Shown: piece by piece, positions 20,998 through 32,649 of the stretch | Position numbering within the stretch: position 1 is the first letter of the stretch | Layout of the letters: each line of letters begins with the position of its first letter | DNA from: Enterobacter cloacae | Lineage (GTDB): Bacteria; Pseudomonadota; Gammaproteobacteria; Enterobacterales; Enterobacteriaceae | Assembly: GCA_014169315.1 (NCBI GenBank) | Contig: AP022133.1 | Span: forward strand, 3,224,001-3,288,000 | DNA: 64,000 nt | Direction of reading: 5' to 3' | Program-made: the position numbers and the translations under genes | Notes under the pieces: generated by a model | Databases searched by the model: none | What the model was told of the DNA's origin: nothing | Seen by the model: only the letters and a program-made list of their open reading frames with translations

Positions 20998-21885
20998 CTA
21001 CCCTGCCGTCAGCGTCGCTATCAACTTATCTACCGCTGGGGTAGCCTGTTTCTCGTCATACACCACATATAAATCTGCCGGTATACGCTCTTTTAGCGGG
21101 CGGAACACCACGCCCGGCCATTGCATCTGCGCGTAGCTGTCTGCCGCCAGCGTAATACCCATTCCCATACTGATCATCGCCAGTACCGTCTGCGGCTCAA
21201 CAGCTTCACGCACAATCAAGGGAGAGAAGCCGGCCTGCTGACATACACGCTGTAAAAATGACCAGTCTGAATGCGCTGACGGCATAGTGACAAAATACTC
21301 GTTCTGCAGGTCGGTTAGCGTAATGGTGGTTTCTCCCACTAACCGGTGATCTTCCGGCATCGCGACCAGGAATGCGGCGTCGCGTAGCCGGATACTGGTA
21401 AACCCTGCCGTGGGTTCAGTCGCCATTCGCCAGATCCCGACATCCAGTTCCCGGCGCTCAAGCAGCGCCATCTGCATTACCGGGGACTTTTCCCGAAAGA
21501 TAACATCAACATTCGGATGCGCTTTTAAAAAGGTGCGCATTACCGTGCGCACCTCACTCCACATGGCGGTACCGACGATCCCCAGCTCAATACGCCCTGC
21601 CTCACCCCGGCCAATTTGTTCGACACGCGCCAGCGCCTGGTTTGCGCTGGCGAGCAACCTGCGGGACTCTTCCATCAGCACTTTACCCGCATGAGTCAAC
21701 GCCACGCTTCGCGAGTGACGAGTAAAAAGCAACGTACCCAACTGGCTTTCCAGCTCTTTAATATGCAGGCTTAACGGCGGCTGCGACATATTGAGACGGG
21801 CGGCAGCCCGGCCAAAATGAAGCTCCTCAGCCACGGCCAGAAAATAGCGCAGTAGCTTCAGATCGGTTCGGTAAACGCGTTCCAT
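20998..21885 (-). CDS. xapR: XapR, LysR-type activator of xapAB
   Basis: LysR-family regulator of 295 aa matching E. coli XapR (294), the xanthosine-responsive activator of xapAB. The N-terminal winged HTH, about residues 5-62, contains LHFGRAAARLNMSQPPLSLHIKELE in parts; the remainder is the periplasmic-binding-protein-like effector domain. The start at ATG 21885 (MERVYRTDLK) matches E. coli; a longer upstream frame has no counterpart. It lies 69 bases downstream of xapB on the same strand. Confidence 0.95.
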   Translation of the reverse strand: MERVYRTDLKLLRYFLAVAEELHFGRAAARLNMSQPPLSLHIKELESQLGTLLFTRHSRSVALTHAGKVLMEESRRLLASANQALARVEQIGRGEAGRIELGIVGTAMWSEVRTVMRTFLKAHPNVDVIFREKSPVMQMALLERRELDVGIWRMATEPTAGFTSIRLRDAAFLVAMPEDHRLVGETTITLTDLQNEYFVTMPSAHSDWSFLQRVCQQAGFSPLIVREAVEPQTVLAMISMGMGITLAADSYAQMQWPGVVFRPLKERIPADLYVVYDEKQATPAVDKLIATLTAG

Positions 21886-21954
21886 CAAAACATATCCTGG
21901 CGATAACACGGAAACCCTCACCTTAAAGCCTTTTGAATATCAAAGGGAAAACCT

Positions 21955-23211
21955 TTAATGCGCGACTGTGCGCATCTCGCTGTTTTTTCCCGAATGCCGG
22001 TAGTTGAAGCTCAGGTAAAACACCACCGCAAGCGCCAGCGCATAGGCCGCGAATACCAGCCAGATGGTTTGCCAGTCTTTCACGCCATCCACCGAGAAGT
22101 AGTCCACTGCCATACCGCTCAACACAGACCCGACATGCGCGCCGATGCCATTAACGGTGGTCATAAATAACCCTTGCGCGCTGGCGCGGATGTCAGAGTT
22201 CACCTCCTGCTCGACAAATACCGAACCGGAAATATTGAAGAAGTCGAACGCGCAGCCATAGACAACCATTGACAGCAACAACAACCCAAAGCCCGTGGCT
22301 GACGGATCGCCAAACGCAAACAGCCCAAACCGCAGCATCCAGGCGACCATGCTCATTAACATGACGGTCTTAATACCAAAACGCCGGAGGAAAAAGGGGA
22401 TCGTCAGAATGAAGAACACCTCCGACATCTGCGAGACAGAGAGTAAAATTGACGGATATTTCACGATAAAGCTCTCTGCATACACCGGGTTACGTGCAAA
22501 ATCGTGGAGAAATGGGCTACCGAAGGTATTGGTGATCTGCAGGACCGCGCCAAGCAACATCGCAAACAAAAAGAACACGGCCATGCGGGGCTGTTTAAAT
22601 AAGACAAACGCATTCAGGCCGAGCTTACTGGCCAGCGTCTGAGACGTTTTATTCTGCACGACCGGGATCTTCGGCAACGTCAGAGAATAGAGTGCCAGTA
22701 CCAGCGAAGCACCGGCCGCAATGTAGAGCTGCACATTGCTTAACTCTGCCCCCATCAGGCTAATGGCCCACATCGCCGCAATAAAGCCTACGGTACCGTA
22801 CACCCGCACAGGCGGAAAATGGCTCACCGTGTCCAGCCCCGCGCGTTCAAGACAGGAGTATGAAATCGTGTTCGACAACGCAATGGTCGGCATAAAAGCC
22901 ATCGCATTGACCAGCATGACCCAGAACATTAACCCGGGCTCATTGACCTGTGCGGCATAACAAAGTGCAGCGGCACAGACAAGATGGCAGATCATGTACG
23001 CGCGGTCTGCGCGCAGCCATTTATCCGCAATGATCCCCACCAGCGAGGGCATTACGATCGCCGCAAGCCCTTTGGAGCTGTAGACCATGCCCACGTCAGA
23101 ACCGGTAAAATGCAGGGTGTTAATCATGTAAGAACCGAGGGTGACAAGCCAACTCCCCCAAATAAAATATTGCATAAAGGACATCATCTTTAAGCGAGTC
23201 GTGATGTTCAT
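21955..23211 (-). CDS. xapB: XapB, xanthosine:H+ symporter
   Basis: MFS transporter of the nucleoside:H+ symporter (NupG/XapB) family, 418 aa, identical in length to E. coli XapB. Twelve hydrophobic helices can be traced. Typical segments are MQYFIWGSWLVTLGSYM at the N-terminus and YGCAFDFFNISGSVFVEQEV. It imports xanthosine and other nucleosides. It follows xapA by 51 bases in the same direction, so xapA-xapB form an operon with xapR downstream. Confidence 0.96.
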   Translation of the reverse strand: MNITTRLKMMSFMQYFIWGSWLVTLGSYMINTLHFTGSDVGMVYSSKGLAAIVMPSLVGIIADKWLRADRAYMICHLVCAAALCYAAQVNEPGLMFWVMLVNAMAFMPTIALSNTISYSCLERAGLDTVSHFPPVRVYGTVGFIAAMWAISLMGAELSNVQLYIAAGASLVLALYSLTLPKIPVVQNKTSQTLASKLGLNAFVLFKQPRMAVFFLFAMLLGAVLQITNTFGSPFLHDFARNPVYAESFIVKYPSILLSVSQMSEVFFILTIPFFLRRFGIKTVMLMSMVAWMLRFGLFAFGDPSATGFGLLLLSMVVYGCAFDFFNISGSVFVEQEVNSDIRASAQGLFMTTVNGIGAHVGSVLSGMAVDYFSVDGVKDWQTIWLVFAAYALALAVVFYLSFNYRHSGKNSEMRTVAH

Positions 23212-23262
23212 AACGCTTTCCTTATCGCAGTGTGTGGCCCTCGCGGGCCACTTTATTTTTTA

Positions 23263-24087
23263 TCAGGCAACATGGCGCAGAAAACCGCAGATGAGATTGA
23301 TGAAGTTCTGGCGGGAAAGCTCGGCGGCAGCGAGCGTCTGCTCATGAGACAATTTCACATCGCCCAGACCTTCAGCGAGATTGGTTATCGCTGAAACAGC
23401 CACCACTTTTAAGCCACAGTGGCGCGCTGAGATCACTTCAGGTACGACGGACATCCCTACCACGTCACCCCCGATGATTTGCATCATTCGGATCTCGGCG
23501 GCGGTCTCAAAGTTAGGGCCGGGATAAGAGACAAACACCCCTTCATGCAGTGGGAAGCCCTCTTTGGCAGCCACCGTTTGCAGAACGGCACGGAGATCCG
23601 CATCGTAGGCATTGGCGAGCGAGAAGAAGCGATCGCCAAAGCGCTCGTCATTCAGCCCCACTGTCGGCGTACCCGGCATGGTATTGATATGGTCACTCAG
23701 GGCAACCAGGCTTCCCGGCCCCACCTCAGGACGTAATGAGCCCGCCGCGTTAGTGCTAAACAGCAGCTCGCAGCCCAGCAGCTTAAAGGTACGGATAGCA
23801 TCGGTCATGATGGCCATGCCGCGGCCTTCATAGAAATGACCACGTCCTTTCATACAGGCGACCGGAACCCCTGCGAGGTGGCCTAATACCAGCTCACCCG
23901 CATGGCCGTGAACGGTACTCACCGGAAATCCGGGCAGTTTTTCATAGGAAATAGCCACAGCGTCATCAATCTGGTCGGCGAGTGCGCCGAGACCAGAACC
24001 GAGGATAAAGGCAACGCGAGGCGTAAAATCAGGTTTCGCGGCACGGATGATGTCGGCGCAGTACCATGGATTATTTGAGAGGGTCAT
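23263..24087 (-). CDS. xapA: XapA, purine nucleoside phosphorylase II (xanthosine phosphorylase)
   Basis: Trimeric-type purine nucleoside phosphorylase, 274 aa (E. coli 277). It splits xanthosine, guanosine and inosine with phosphate. Family motifs include the phosphate site FILGSGLGALAD, the HGHAGELVLG segment and TNAAGSLRPEVGPGSLV. The active-site YPGPNFETAAEIRMM and GMSVVPEVISARH are also present. First gene of the leftward xapA-xapB-xapR group. In E. coli yfeN follows on the other side; here a FlxA-like gene occupies that place. Confidence 0.97.
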   Translation of the reverse strand: MTLSNNPWYCADIIRAAKPDFTPRVAFILGSGLGALADQIDDAVAISYEKLPGFPVSTVHGHAGELVLGHLAGVPVACMKGRGHFYEGRGMAIMTDAIRTFKLLGCELLFSTNAAGSLRPEVGPGSLVALSDHINTMPGTPTVGLNDERFGDRFFSLANAYDADLRAVLQTVAAKEGFPLHEGVFVSYPGPNFETAAEIRMMQIIGGDVVGMSVVPEVISARHCGLKVVAVSAITNLAEGLGDVKLSHEQTLAAAELSRQNFINLICGFLRHVA

Positions 24088-24280
24088 AAAAGCTCCTTGA
24101 GGACTCAGTTTGCGATATCACGGATCGCATGACCTCATTCTTATATCTGGAGCCAGCGGCTTATCACCAATACACTTTTCCCGCCTCAACGATACAGGTT
24201 CACTATCAATAACCCTGCCCTCACTCAAGCTCTCCATTTTCCTGCCGATATCACTCTTTTATGGTGAAAAGGAACTCAAT

Positions 24281-24622
24281 ATGACCACTATCCAGGCAGC
24301 GTCACTGTCAGCGTTAGAAATTGGCAGCAGCGGGAACAGTTCTGGTGGCAATGACATTGCCTCCCGGATTAGCCAGTTGACCAAACAGTTAACAAAAGCC
24401 ACTCAGCAACTCAAGGAATTGGGATTGAGTGATGCGCCTCTAGATGAAAAGAAAAAACAGCAGGAGTTACTCGAATCCCAGATTACCATGCTGCAGGCAC
24501 AGCTGGCGCAATTGCAGCGTCAGCAGGCCGAAGAGTCCATGCCGGAACAGGGAAATGCTCAGGCCGTAGAGCAAAGCGTCAACAAGCCTTCCTCTGAACA
24601 TAAGATTGATATCTACATCTGA
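24281..24622 (+). CDS. FlxA-like small coiled-coil protein
   Basis: 113-aa acidic/glutamine-rich protein resembling the FlxA-like family (E. coli FlxA is a flagellar-regulated protein of unknown function). The N-terminus is Ser/Gly-rich ([19 protein letters not shown]). Residues about 27-85 form predicted coiled coil: [18 protein letters not shown], then [21 protein letters not shown] 24281 has an AAGGA site 8 bases upstream. It sits where E. coli has yfeN. Its 3' end overlaps the end of convergent yfeR by 10 bases. Function unknown; a link to motility is inference from the family name only. Confidence 0.75.
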   Translation: MTTIQAASLSALEIGSSGNSSGGNDIASRISQLTKQLTKATQQLKELGLSDAPLDEKKKQQELLESQITMLQAQLAQLQRQQAEESMPEQGNAQAVEQSVNKPSSEHKIDIYI

Positions 24623-25545
24623 TCGTTAAACAGTGGATCGTGCGTGCGGGCCTCCATTAAACGCTGGGCCTGCATACGCACTACCTCCCAGCAGGCATGC
24701 GCCGCTCCCGAAAGTGAACGGTTTTTACGGCGCACCAGCATTAACTGGCGTTCGATGCTGGGGGTAAAGCGTTTTACCCGCAAGCGGCTTCCCTGCGGCA
24801 ACGGCAGTGCCAGCGCCGGTAATACGCTGATCCCAATTCCTGCCTCTACCATTGGAAACAAGGTGGCCGGGTGGCCTATCTCCTGCACGATGGTCGCCTG
24901 GACGCCTTGCGCGACCAGAGCGGCATCAATCAACGGACGGCTTCCCGAGGCATAATCCTGTAACACCAGGTTCGCGCCCTGTAACGCCTGCCATGTCACG
25001 CGCGGGAGTGATGCAAGCGGATCGTCGTCGCGACAGAGCAACAAAAATGGCTCTGAGAGCACAACTTCACATTCCAGATCGCTGACTGCGCCGGGATCGA
25101 TAACGATACCAAAATCCACATCCCCCTGACGGATACTCTCCAGCACCCACTGCTGTGGCCTGTCGTGCAGCACAAAGTTGATATCCGGGTAAAGATCGTT
25201 GCTTTCGGCAATACACTGCGGGATAAGGTGCGCTGAGATCGTCTGGCTCGCCGCCACCCGCACAGTTCCCGAAAGCTGTTGCCCCAGGCGTCCAACATCC
25301 CGCAGCGTGCTGTTCAGCTCATCCAGTAACCGCTCCAGACGCATAGCCAGCTGCTGCCCCGCTTCGGTAAGCACCACTTCGCGCGTGGTACGGTCAAGTA
25401 GCCGCACACCTGTCTGGCTCTCCAGCTCTTTAACGCTGTGGCTGACGGCCGACTGGCTCAGGCCGATTACCTCTCCTGCCCGGCTGAAACTGCGGGCATG
25501 TGCAACGGTCACGAAAATGCGAAGCTGTCGTAGTGAATAATTCAT
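24613..25545 (-). CDS. yfeR: YfeR, LysR-type regulator
   Basis: LysR-family regulator of 310 aa (E. coli YfeR about 308). HTH at about residues 18-40 ([20 protein letters not shown]). The C-terminal effector domain is typical. It is divergent from yfeH with an 89-base gap, the classic arrangement for a LysR protein controlling its neighbour; in Salmonella YfeR is reported to respond to osmolarity and act on yfeH. The 3' end overlaps the FlxA-like gene by 10 bases, tail to tail. Confidence 0.92.
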   Translation of the reverse strand: MNYSLRQLRIFVTVAHARSFSRAGEVIGLSQSAVSHSVKELESQTGVRLLDRTTREVVLTEAGQQLAMRLERLLDELNSTLRDVGRLGQQLSGTVRVAASQTISAHLIPQCIAESNDLYPDINFVLHDRPQQWVLESIRQGDVDFGIVIDPGAVSDLECEVVLSEPFLLLCRDDDPLASLPRVTWQALQGANLVLQDYASGSRPLIDAALVAQGVQATIVQEIGHPATLFPMVEAGIGISVLPALALPLPQGSRLRVKRFTPSIERQLMLVRRKNRSLSGAAHACWEVVRMQAQRLMEARTHDPLFNDQM

Positions 25546-25634
25546 CTGTTTAATTCATAAATGGATGCAATAAATCAATTTTATTTCTCAAATGGAAAAA
25601 AGCACAATAGCGATATCTGCTTTCAGGAGTCACT

Positions 25635-26630
25635 ATGAAACTGTTCCGAATTCTTGATCCTTTCACGCTTACTCTGGTTATCACCGTTTTACTGGCCTCC
25701 TTTTTCCCGGCCCGTGGAAGTTATGTGCCTTTCGTTGAAGGGCTGACAACGGCGGCTATCGCGCTACTGTTCTTTATGCACGGGGCCAAACTGTCCCGTG
25801 AAGCCATTATTGCAGGGGGGGGTCACTGGCGGCTGCACCTGTGGGTAATGTGCAGCACGTTCATTTTATTCCCGATCCTTGGCGTCCTGTTCGCCTGGTG
25901 GGCACCGGTTAATGTCGACCCGGCGCTCTATACGGGTTTCCTTTATCTGTGCATTCTGCCCGCCACCGTTCAGTCTGCCATTGCCTTTACGTCACTGGCG
26001 GGCGGTAACGTTGCTGCGGCAGTCTGTTCGGCTTCGGCCTCCAGCCTGTTAGGGATTTTCATCTCGCCGCTGCTGGTTGGCCTGCTGATGAATATGCACG
26101 GTGCGGAAGGCAACCTGGAGCAGGTCGGTAAAATCTGTCTGCAACTGCTGCTGCCGTTTGTCCTTGGGCATCTTTCTCGTCCGTGGACGGGGGCTTTTGT
26201 TGCGAAGCACAAGAAGTGGATCTCAAAAACCGACCAGACGTCGATTCTGTTAGTGGTCTATTCCGCCTTCAGTGAAGCGGTGGTGAATGGCATCTGGCAT
26301 AAGGTCGGTGCTGGCTCATTGCTGTTTATCGTGGTGGTCAGCATTATCCTGCTGGCGATGGTGATTACGGTAAACGTTTTTGTCGCGCGCAAGTGTGGTT
26401 TCAATAAAGCGGATGAAATCACGATTGTCTTCTGCGGGTCGAAAAAGAGCCTGGCCAACGGTATCCCGATGGCCAATATCCTGTTCCCGACCTCAATGAT
26501 TGGGATGATGGTACTGCCGCTGATGATTTTCCATCAGATCCAGCTGATGGTCTGCGCGGTGCTGGCGCGTCGTTACAAGCGCCAGACGGAAAAACGGGCG
26601 CAGGAAGAGACCCACGCCGCGAAGGCTTAA
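25635..26630 (+). CDS. yfeH: YfeH, bile acid:sodium symporter family protein
   Basis: Inner-membrane protein of the BASS/SBF-like family, 331 aa (E. coli YfeH 332). About ten hydrophobic helices; family motifs include LLFFMHGAKLSREAI, CILPATVQSAIAFTSLAGGN and the GSKKSLANGIPMANILFP crossover motif. Substrate is unknown. ATG 25635 has a CAGGAG site. Its stop overlaps the convergent ypeB stop by 4 bases. Confidence 0.93.
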   Translation: MKLFRILDPFTLTLVITVLLASFFPARGSYVPFVEGLTTAAIALLFFMHGAKLSREAIIAGGGHWRLHLWVMCSTFILFPILGVLFAWWAPVNVDPALYTGFLYLCILPATVQSAIAFTSLAGGNVAAAVCSASASSLLGIFISPLLVGLLMNMHGAEGNLEQVGKICLQLLLPFVLGHLSRPWTGAFVAKHKKWISKTDQTSILLVVYSAFSEAVVNGIWHKVGAGSLLFIVVVSIILLAMVITVNVFVARKCGFNKADEITIVFCGSKKSLANGIPMANILFPTSMIGMMVLPLMIFHQIQLMVCAVLARRYKRQTEKRAQEETHAAKA

Positions 26631-26842
26631 GGACGTTTCAGGGGCTGAACCAGTTGCGTCAGCCCCTCCGTTTTGATCAGTAACGTGATGGCCATCAGCT
26701 CGCCCAGCCGCCCGGCAGGAAACTCATCCTTACGGGCGAACCACAGCAGATACTCTTCCGGCAAATCGATCAGCCTGCGGCCTTTATATTTGCCAAATGG
26801 CATCTCCGTATTGGCTATCTCAACGAGCTGTTCTTTCTCCAC
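26627..26842 (-). CDS. ypeB: YpeB, DUF3820 small protein
   Basis: 71-aa protein matching E. coli YpeB (DUF3820). The family core MPFGKYKGRRLIDLPEEYLLWFARKDEFPAG is visible in two adjoining parts and resembles the putative quorum-sensing-regulated/exonuclease-associated DUF3820 fold. Function is not established. It lies one base downstream of ligA on the same strand (ligA ends 26844), so it is probably cotranscribed with ligA. Confidence 0.9.
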   Translation of the reverse strand: MEKEQLVEIANTEMPFGKYKGRRLIDLPEEYLLWFARKDEFPAGRLGELMAITLLIKTEGLTQLVQPLKRP

Positions 26843-26843
26843 G

Positions 26844-28868
<2,025 letters not shown>

Positions 28869-28875
28869 TCAATGA

Positions 28876-28902
28876 GAAAAAACCCCCGACATGCGGGGGT
28901 TG
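28876..28902 (-). terminator. Terminator between zipA and ligA
   Basis: Read leftward: AACCCCCG-CATGT-CGGGGGTT followed by a T run (TTTTTTCTC). Perfect 8-bp stem. It implies ligA also has its own promoter or depends on partial read-through. Confidence 0.8.
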
Positions 28903-28928
28903 AGGAGGAGTTGAAGAAAACGCGACGA

Positions 28929-29903
28929 TTACGCGTTGGCTTCCTTAACTTCGCGGATGCGGTCCTGATACTCACGCAATTTCTGCGGCGTCATCATACG
29001 ACGCTGGTCATCCAGCACCACACCACCCACTTCGTCGGCAATGTGCTGAGCGGACTGCAGCATCAGCTTGAAGTTTTGCAGTTCGTCACCGTAGGACGGC
29101 ACCTGCATAAAGATAGTTACGCCCGGCGTCACGAAATCGCCGGTCATTTCCGGATCAAACGTGCCAGGGTTCACCATATTGGCGAGACTGAACAGCGCCG
29201 GGCCGCTACCGTCCGGGCTCAGATGGCGATGGAAGATATTCATATCGCCAAACTTGAAGCCGGCCTGCTGAATACTGTTAAGCAGAACGTCACCATTCAG
29301 ATGGCTGCCATGATGCGCGGCCACGTTCATGATGATCACCGCTTCTTTGCGCTGCGGTTTTTCAACCACCGGTTCAGGTTCAACAACCGGCTCTGGCTCA
29401 ACGACTGGCGCAGGCTGTGGTGCTGGCTGCACTTGCACAGGCTGAGGCTGGTGAACAGGCTGCTGCGGCTGTACAGGTTGTGGCTGCACAGGTTGTGGCT
29501 GCACAGGCTGCTGCACGGCAGGCTGATGATGTACCGGCTGTTGCGGCGGCTGACGCACCGGTTCTTCCGCAGGCTGCGACGCCTGTGGGCGCGGCTGAGC
29601 AGAGGCATACGGTGGTTGATACTGGTGCTGCGGAGGCTGACGAGGGGCTTCATGCTCCCCATGAGCTGCGCCGGGCGCAGTATTGACCCGATGAACACGA
29701 ACTTCGCCCACGCCGTCATCGTCGTTCTCATCGATGTCGTTTTCACCGTCATCGTCATCACGACTGGACTTCATGCGCTTCAGTGGGCGATCGCGAAACA
29801 TAGAAGAACGCTCTTTACGGCTGGTCCAGAAACCATGTACCAGTAAAGCGATTATGGCGATCGCGCCAACAATGATTAATATCAGACGCAAATCCTGCAT
29901 CAT
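28929..29903 (-). CDS. zipA: ZipA, cell division protein
   Basis: Essential division protein that anchors FtsZ to the inner membrane (324 aa; E. coli 328). N-terminal membrane helix ([19 protein letters not shown]), then a charged segment ([15 protein letters not shown]). A long Pro/Gln-rich linker with repeated QPVQPQ units covers about residues 85-185. The C-terminal FtsZ-binding domain begins near [15 protein letters not shown]. The start chosen (MMQDLRL) matches E. coli; the longer upstream frame does not. The linker differs from E. coli in length and repeat number, as is usual. Confidence 0.97.
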   Translation of the reverse strand: MMQDLRLILIIVGAIAIIALLVHGFWTSRKERSSMFRDRPLKRMKSSRDDDDGENDIDENDDDGVGEVRVHRVNTAPGAAHGEHEAPRQPPQHQYQPPYASAQPRPQASQPAEEPVRQPPQQPVHHQPAVQQPVQPQPVQPQPVQPQQPVHQPQPVQVQPAPQPAPVVEPEPVVEPEPVVEKPQRKEAVIIMNVAAHHGSHLNGDVLLNSIQQAGFKFGDMNIFHRHLSPDGSGPALFSLANMVNPGTFDPEMTGDFVTPGVTIFMQVPSYGDELQNFKLMLQSAQHIADEVGGVVLDDQRRMMTPQKLREYQDRIREVKEANA

Positions 29904-30133
29904 TATATTCTCTGTTGTTCTAACACCTTGCCACCACGGCAAACATTTACTCACTAAGAGTATTTGCCGTTTACGTCAAGTGCAAGTGTGTGCAGAGCAT
30001 TCACAGCATAAAGATGAACTAAATTGTGCTTTTTGCTGTTTTTTCGAACATTTCCGAACTGGTCATTAATCCATAACTGGATAATATAGGCGGGCAATTC
30101 CACTGGTTGTGTAAAAAGGAGTACAGCCTGGTT

Positions 30134-30895
30134 ATGGTTTCAACATCATCTTCTACCCCACGCAGCGGCGTCTGGTATTTTTCTCAGGGCTGGAAACTGG
30201 TCTCCCTGCCAGGCATTCGCCGTTTCGTTATTCTGCCATTGCTTATCAACATCATCCTGATGGGAGGTGCCTTCTGGTGGTTATTCACAAAGCTGGAAAG
30301 CTGGGTGCCTGCCATCATGGGTCATGTACCAGACTGGCTGCAGTGGCTGAGCTACCTGCTGTGGCCAATTGTGGTGATCTCCGTCCTGCTGGTGTTTGGC
30401 TATTTCTTCTCAACCATTGCCAACTGGATAGCCGCGCCGTTTAACGGCCTGCTGGCGGAACAATTAGAAGCGCGTCTTACCGGTGCCACACCGCCCGATA
30501 CTGGCGTGCTGGGGATCATGAAAGATATCCCGCGGATCATGAAACGCGAGTGGCAGAAATTTGCCTGGTATCTGCCACGCGCGATTGTGCTGCTTATACT
30601 TTATTTCATTCCGGGTGTTGGTCAGACGGTCGCCCCGGTGCTGTGGTTCCTGTTTAGCGCCTGGATGCTGGCGATCCAGTATTGCGACTACCCGTTCGAT
30701 AACCACAAGGTACCGTTTAAAGAGATGCGCACTGCCCTGCGTACGCAGAAAGTTGCCAATATGCAGTTTGGCACACTCACCAGCCTGTTCACCATGATCC
30801 CCTTCCTGAACCTGTTTATCATGCCGGTGGCGGTTTGCGGCGCGACAGCAATGTGGGTGGACTGCTACCGTGCTAAGCACGCGTTATGGAAGTAA
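30134..30895 (+). CDS. cysZ: CysZ, sulfate permease
   Basis: Inner-membrane sulfate transporter, 253 aa (same as E. coli CysZ), needed for growth on low sulfate. Hydrophobic segments around residues 30-50, 70-95, 145-185 and 210-235 fit the EI24/CysZ fold; [23 protein letters not shown] is the most conserved part. ATG 30134 (MVSTSSSTP) matches the E. coli start; the GGAG site is a rather long 12 bases away. It is divergent from zipA and upstream of cysK in the same orientation. Confidence 0.95.
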   Translation: MVSTSSSTPRSGVWYFSQGWKLVSLPGIRRFVILPLLINIILMGGAFWWLFTKLESWVPAIMGHVPDWLQWLSYLLWPIVVISVLLVFGYFFSTIANWIAAPFNGLLAEQLEARLTGATPPDTGVLGIMKDIPRIMKREWQKFAWYLPRAIVLLILYFIPGVGQTVAPVLWFLFSAWMLAIQYCDYPFDNHKVPFKEMRTALRTQKVANMQFGTLTSLFTMIPFLNLFIMPVAVCGATAMWVDCYRAKHALWK

Positions 30896-31058
30896 TGCAA
30901 AAATGTGTAAATCAGGGGTAGCTTATGCTATCCCTTATTCCATACTGATCCCCATTATTTCCTTGCAGCATATAGATATGCGAATTCCTTACTTCCCCAT
31001 ACTTATTCAACAGGTATGCTGGGTCGGTATCCCAATTTCATACAGTTAAGGACAGGCC

Positions 31059-32030
31059 ATGAGTAAGATTTATGAAGACAACTCGCTGACTATCGGTCAT
31101 ACGCCGCTGGTTCGACTGAACCGTATCGGTAATGGACGCATTCTGGCGAAGGTCGAGTCACGTAACCCAAGCTTCAGCGTAAAATGCCGTATCGGTGCAA
31201 ACATGATTTGGGATGCTGAAAAACGTGGCGTTCTGAAGCCTGGCGTCGAACTGGTTGAACCCACCAGCGGTAACACCGGTATCGCGCTGGCTTATGTTGC
31301 TGCCGCACGCGGCTACAAACTGACGCTGACCATGCCTGAAACCATGAGCATCGAGCGTCGCAAACTGCTGAAAGCGCTGGGTGCAAACCTGGTACTGACC
31401 GAAGGCGCGAAAGGCATGAAAGGTGCCATTCAGAAAGCCGAAGAAATTGTGGCCAGCGACCCGGCTAAATACCTGCTGCTGCAGCAGTTCAGCAACCCGG
31501 CGAACCCGGAAATCCACGAAAAAACCACTGGCCCGGAAATCTGGGAAGATACAGACGGTCAGGTTGACGTGTTTATCTCCGGCGTAGGAACCGGCGGAAC
31601 GCTGACCGGCGTGACTCGCTATATAAAAGGCACAAAAGGCAAAAAAGATCTGATTACCGTTGCCGTAGAACCCACGGATTCTCCGGTGATCACTCAGGCC
31701 CTGGCAGGCGAAGAGCTAAAACCTGGCCCGCACAAAATTCAGGGGATCGGCGCAGGCTTCATCCCGGGCAACCTGGATCTGAAGCTGATCGACAAAGTGG
31801 TGACCATCACCAACGAAGAGGCTATCTCCACTGCGCGTCGTCTGATGGACGAAGAAGGTATTCTGGCAGGGATCTCTTCCGGCGCTGCCGTTGCGGCCGC
31901 GATCAAACTTCTGGAAGATGAAACCTTTACCAATAAGAATATTGTGGTTATCCTGCCATCCTCGGGTGAGCGTTACTTAAGCACTGCACTGTTTGCCGAT
32001 CTCTTCACTGAGAAAGAACTGCAACAGTGA
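31059..32030 (+). CDS. cysK: CysK, cysteine synthase A
   Basis: PLP-dependent O-acetylserine sulfhydrylase A, 323 aa as in E. coli. PLP lysine K42 ([11 protein letters not shown]), substrate loop TSGNTGIAL near residue 68, and the GTGGTLTGV phosphate-binding loop are present. It makes cysteine from O-acetylserine and sulfide and binds CysE. Start has a TAAGGA site. CysB control is expected from E. coli; I did not resolve the sites. A terminator follows. Confidence 0.98.
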   Translation: MSKIYEDNSLTIGHTPLVRLNRIGNGRILAKVESRNPSFSVKCRIGANMIWDAEKRGVLKPGVELVEPTSGNTGIALAYVAAARGYKLTLTMPETMSIERRKLLKALGANLVLTEGAKGMKGAIQKAEEIVASDPAKYLLLQQFSNPANPEIHEKTTGPEIWEDTDGQVDVFISGVGTGGTLTGVTRYIKGTKGKKDLITVAVEPTDSPVITQALAGEELKPGPHKIQGIGAGFIPGNLDLKLIDKVVTITNEEAISTARRLMDEEGILAGISSGAAVAAAIKLLEDETFTNKNIVVILPSSGERYLSTALFADLFTEKELQQ

Positions 32031-32053
32031 TGCCAGTATGTTAAAAACGCGTA

Positions 32054-32080
32054 AAAAAGCACCTTTCCGGGTGCTTTTTT
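32054..32080 (+). terminator. Terminator of cysK
   Basis: Stem AAAAAGCACC (32054-32063) and GGTGCTTTTT (32070-32079), loop TTTCCG, with a T run. Confidence 0.88.
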
Positions 32081-32212
32081 GTGGCCTGCTTCAAAGTTTT
32101 ACCCCTCCTGGCATTGATTCACCCCGTTGGGTCTGGTATTTAAACCAGCAATTATTTTGATGCGTGAAATTAATCGGTGAATGAAATGACCTTGCTGAAT
32201 CGATTTTATGAT

Positions 32213-32242
32213 TTGGTTCAAGTCTTGCTTTCACTGCATAAT
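32213..32242 (+). promoter_or_regulatory. Putative ptsH promoter
   Basis: -35 TTGGTT (32213-32218), 18-bp spacer, -10 CATAAT (32237-32242). Sequence around it (TTTATGATTTGGTTCAA, CATAATGTTTAATG) resembles the main promoter of the E. coli ptsHI-crr operon. Confidence 0.6.
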
Positions 32243-32347
32243 GTTTAATGACGATCGAAACGTCAGCGCTAACAATACAGGCTAAAGTTCAGTCGCCAGG
32301 CTAGACTTTAGTTCCACAACACTAAACCTATAAGTTGGGGAAATACA

Positions 32348-32605
32348 ATGTTCCAGCAAGAAGTTACCATTACCGCTCCGAACGGTCTGCACACCCGCCC
32401 TGCTGCTCAGTTTGTCAAAGAAGCGAAAGGCTTCACTTCTGAAATCACTGTGACTTCTAACGGCAAAAGCGCTAGCGCAAAAAGCCTGTTCAAACTGCAG
32501 ACTCTGGGTCTGACTCAGGGCACCGTCGTCACCATCTCTGCTGAAGGTGAAGATGAGCAGAAAGCTGTTGAGCATCTGGTAAAACTGATGGCTGAGCTCG
32601 AGTAA
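32348..32605 (+). CDS. ptsH: PtsH, HPr phosphocarrier
   Basis: 85-aa HPr of the sugar phosphotransferase system. The phosphorylated histidine is H15 ([10 protein letters not shown]) and the regulatory-site region around S46 ([13 protein letters not shown]) is present. It passes phosphate from enzyme I to the sugar-specific EIIs. First gene of ptsH-ptsI-crr; 44 bases before ptsI. Confidence 0.98.
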
Positions 32606-32649
32606 GTTTCCGGGTTCTTTTCAATATCAGTCACAAGTAAGGTAGGGTT

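Larger units (their letters stand above)
32031..32347. other. cysK-ptsH intergenic region
   Basis: 317 bases without a gene. It contains the cysK terminator (32054-32080), an AT-rich activator region, a ptsH promoter (32213-32242) and a leader of about 100 bases before ptsH, matching the layout of the E. coli pts operon. Confidence 0.8.

Noticed and set aside
28872..29846. 324-codon plus-strand ORF rich in Arg, Leu and His
   Set aside because: It is the mirror image of the Pro/Gln-rich zipA linker, which explains both length and odd composition.
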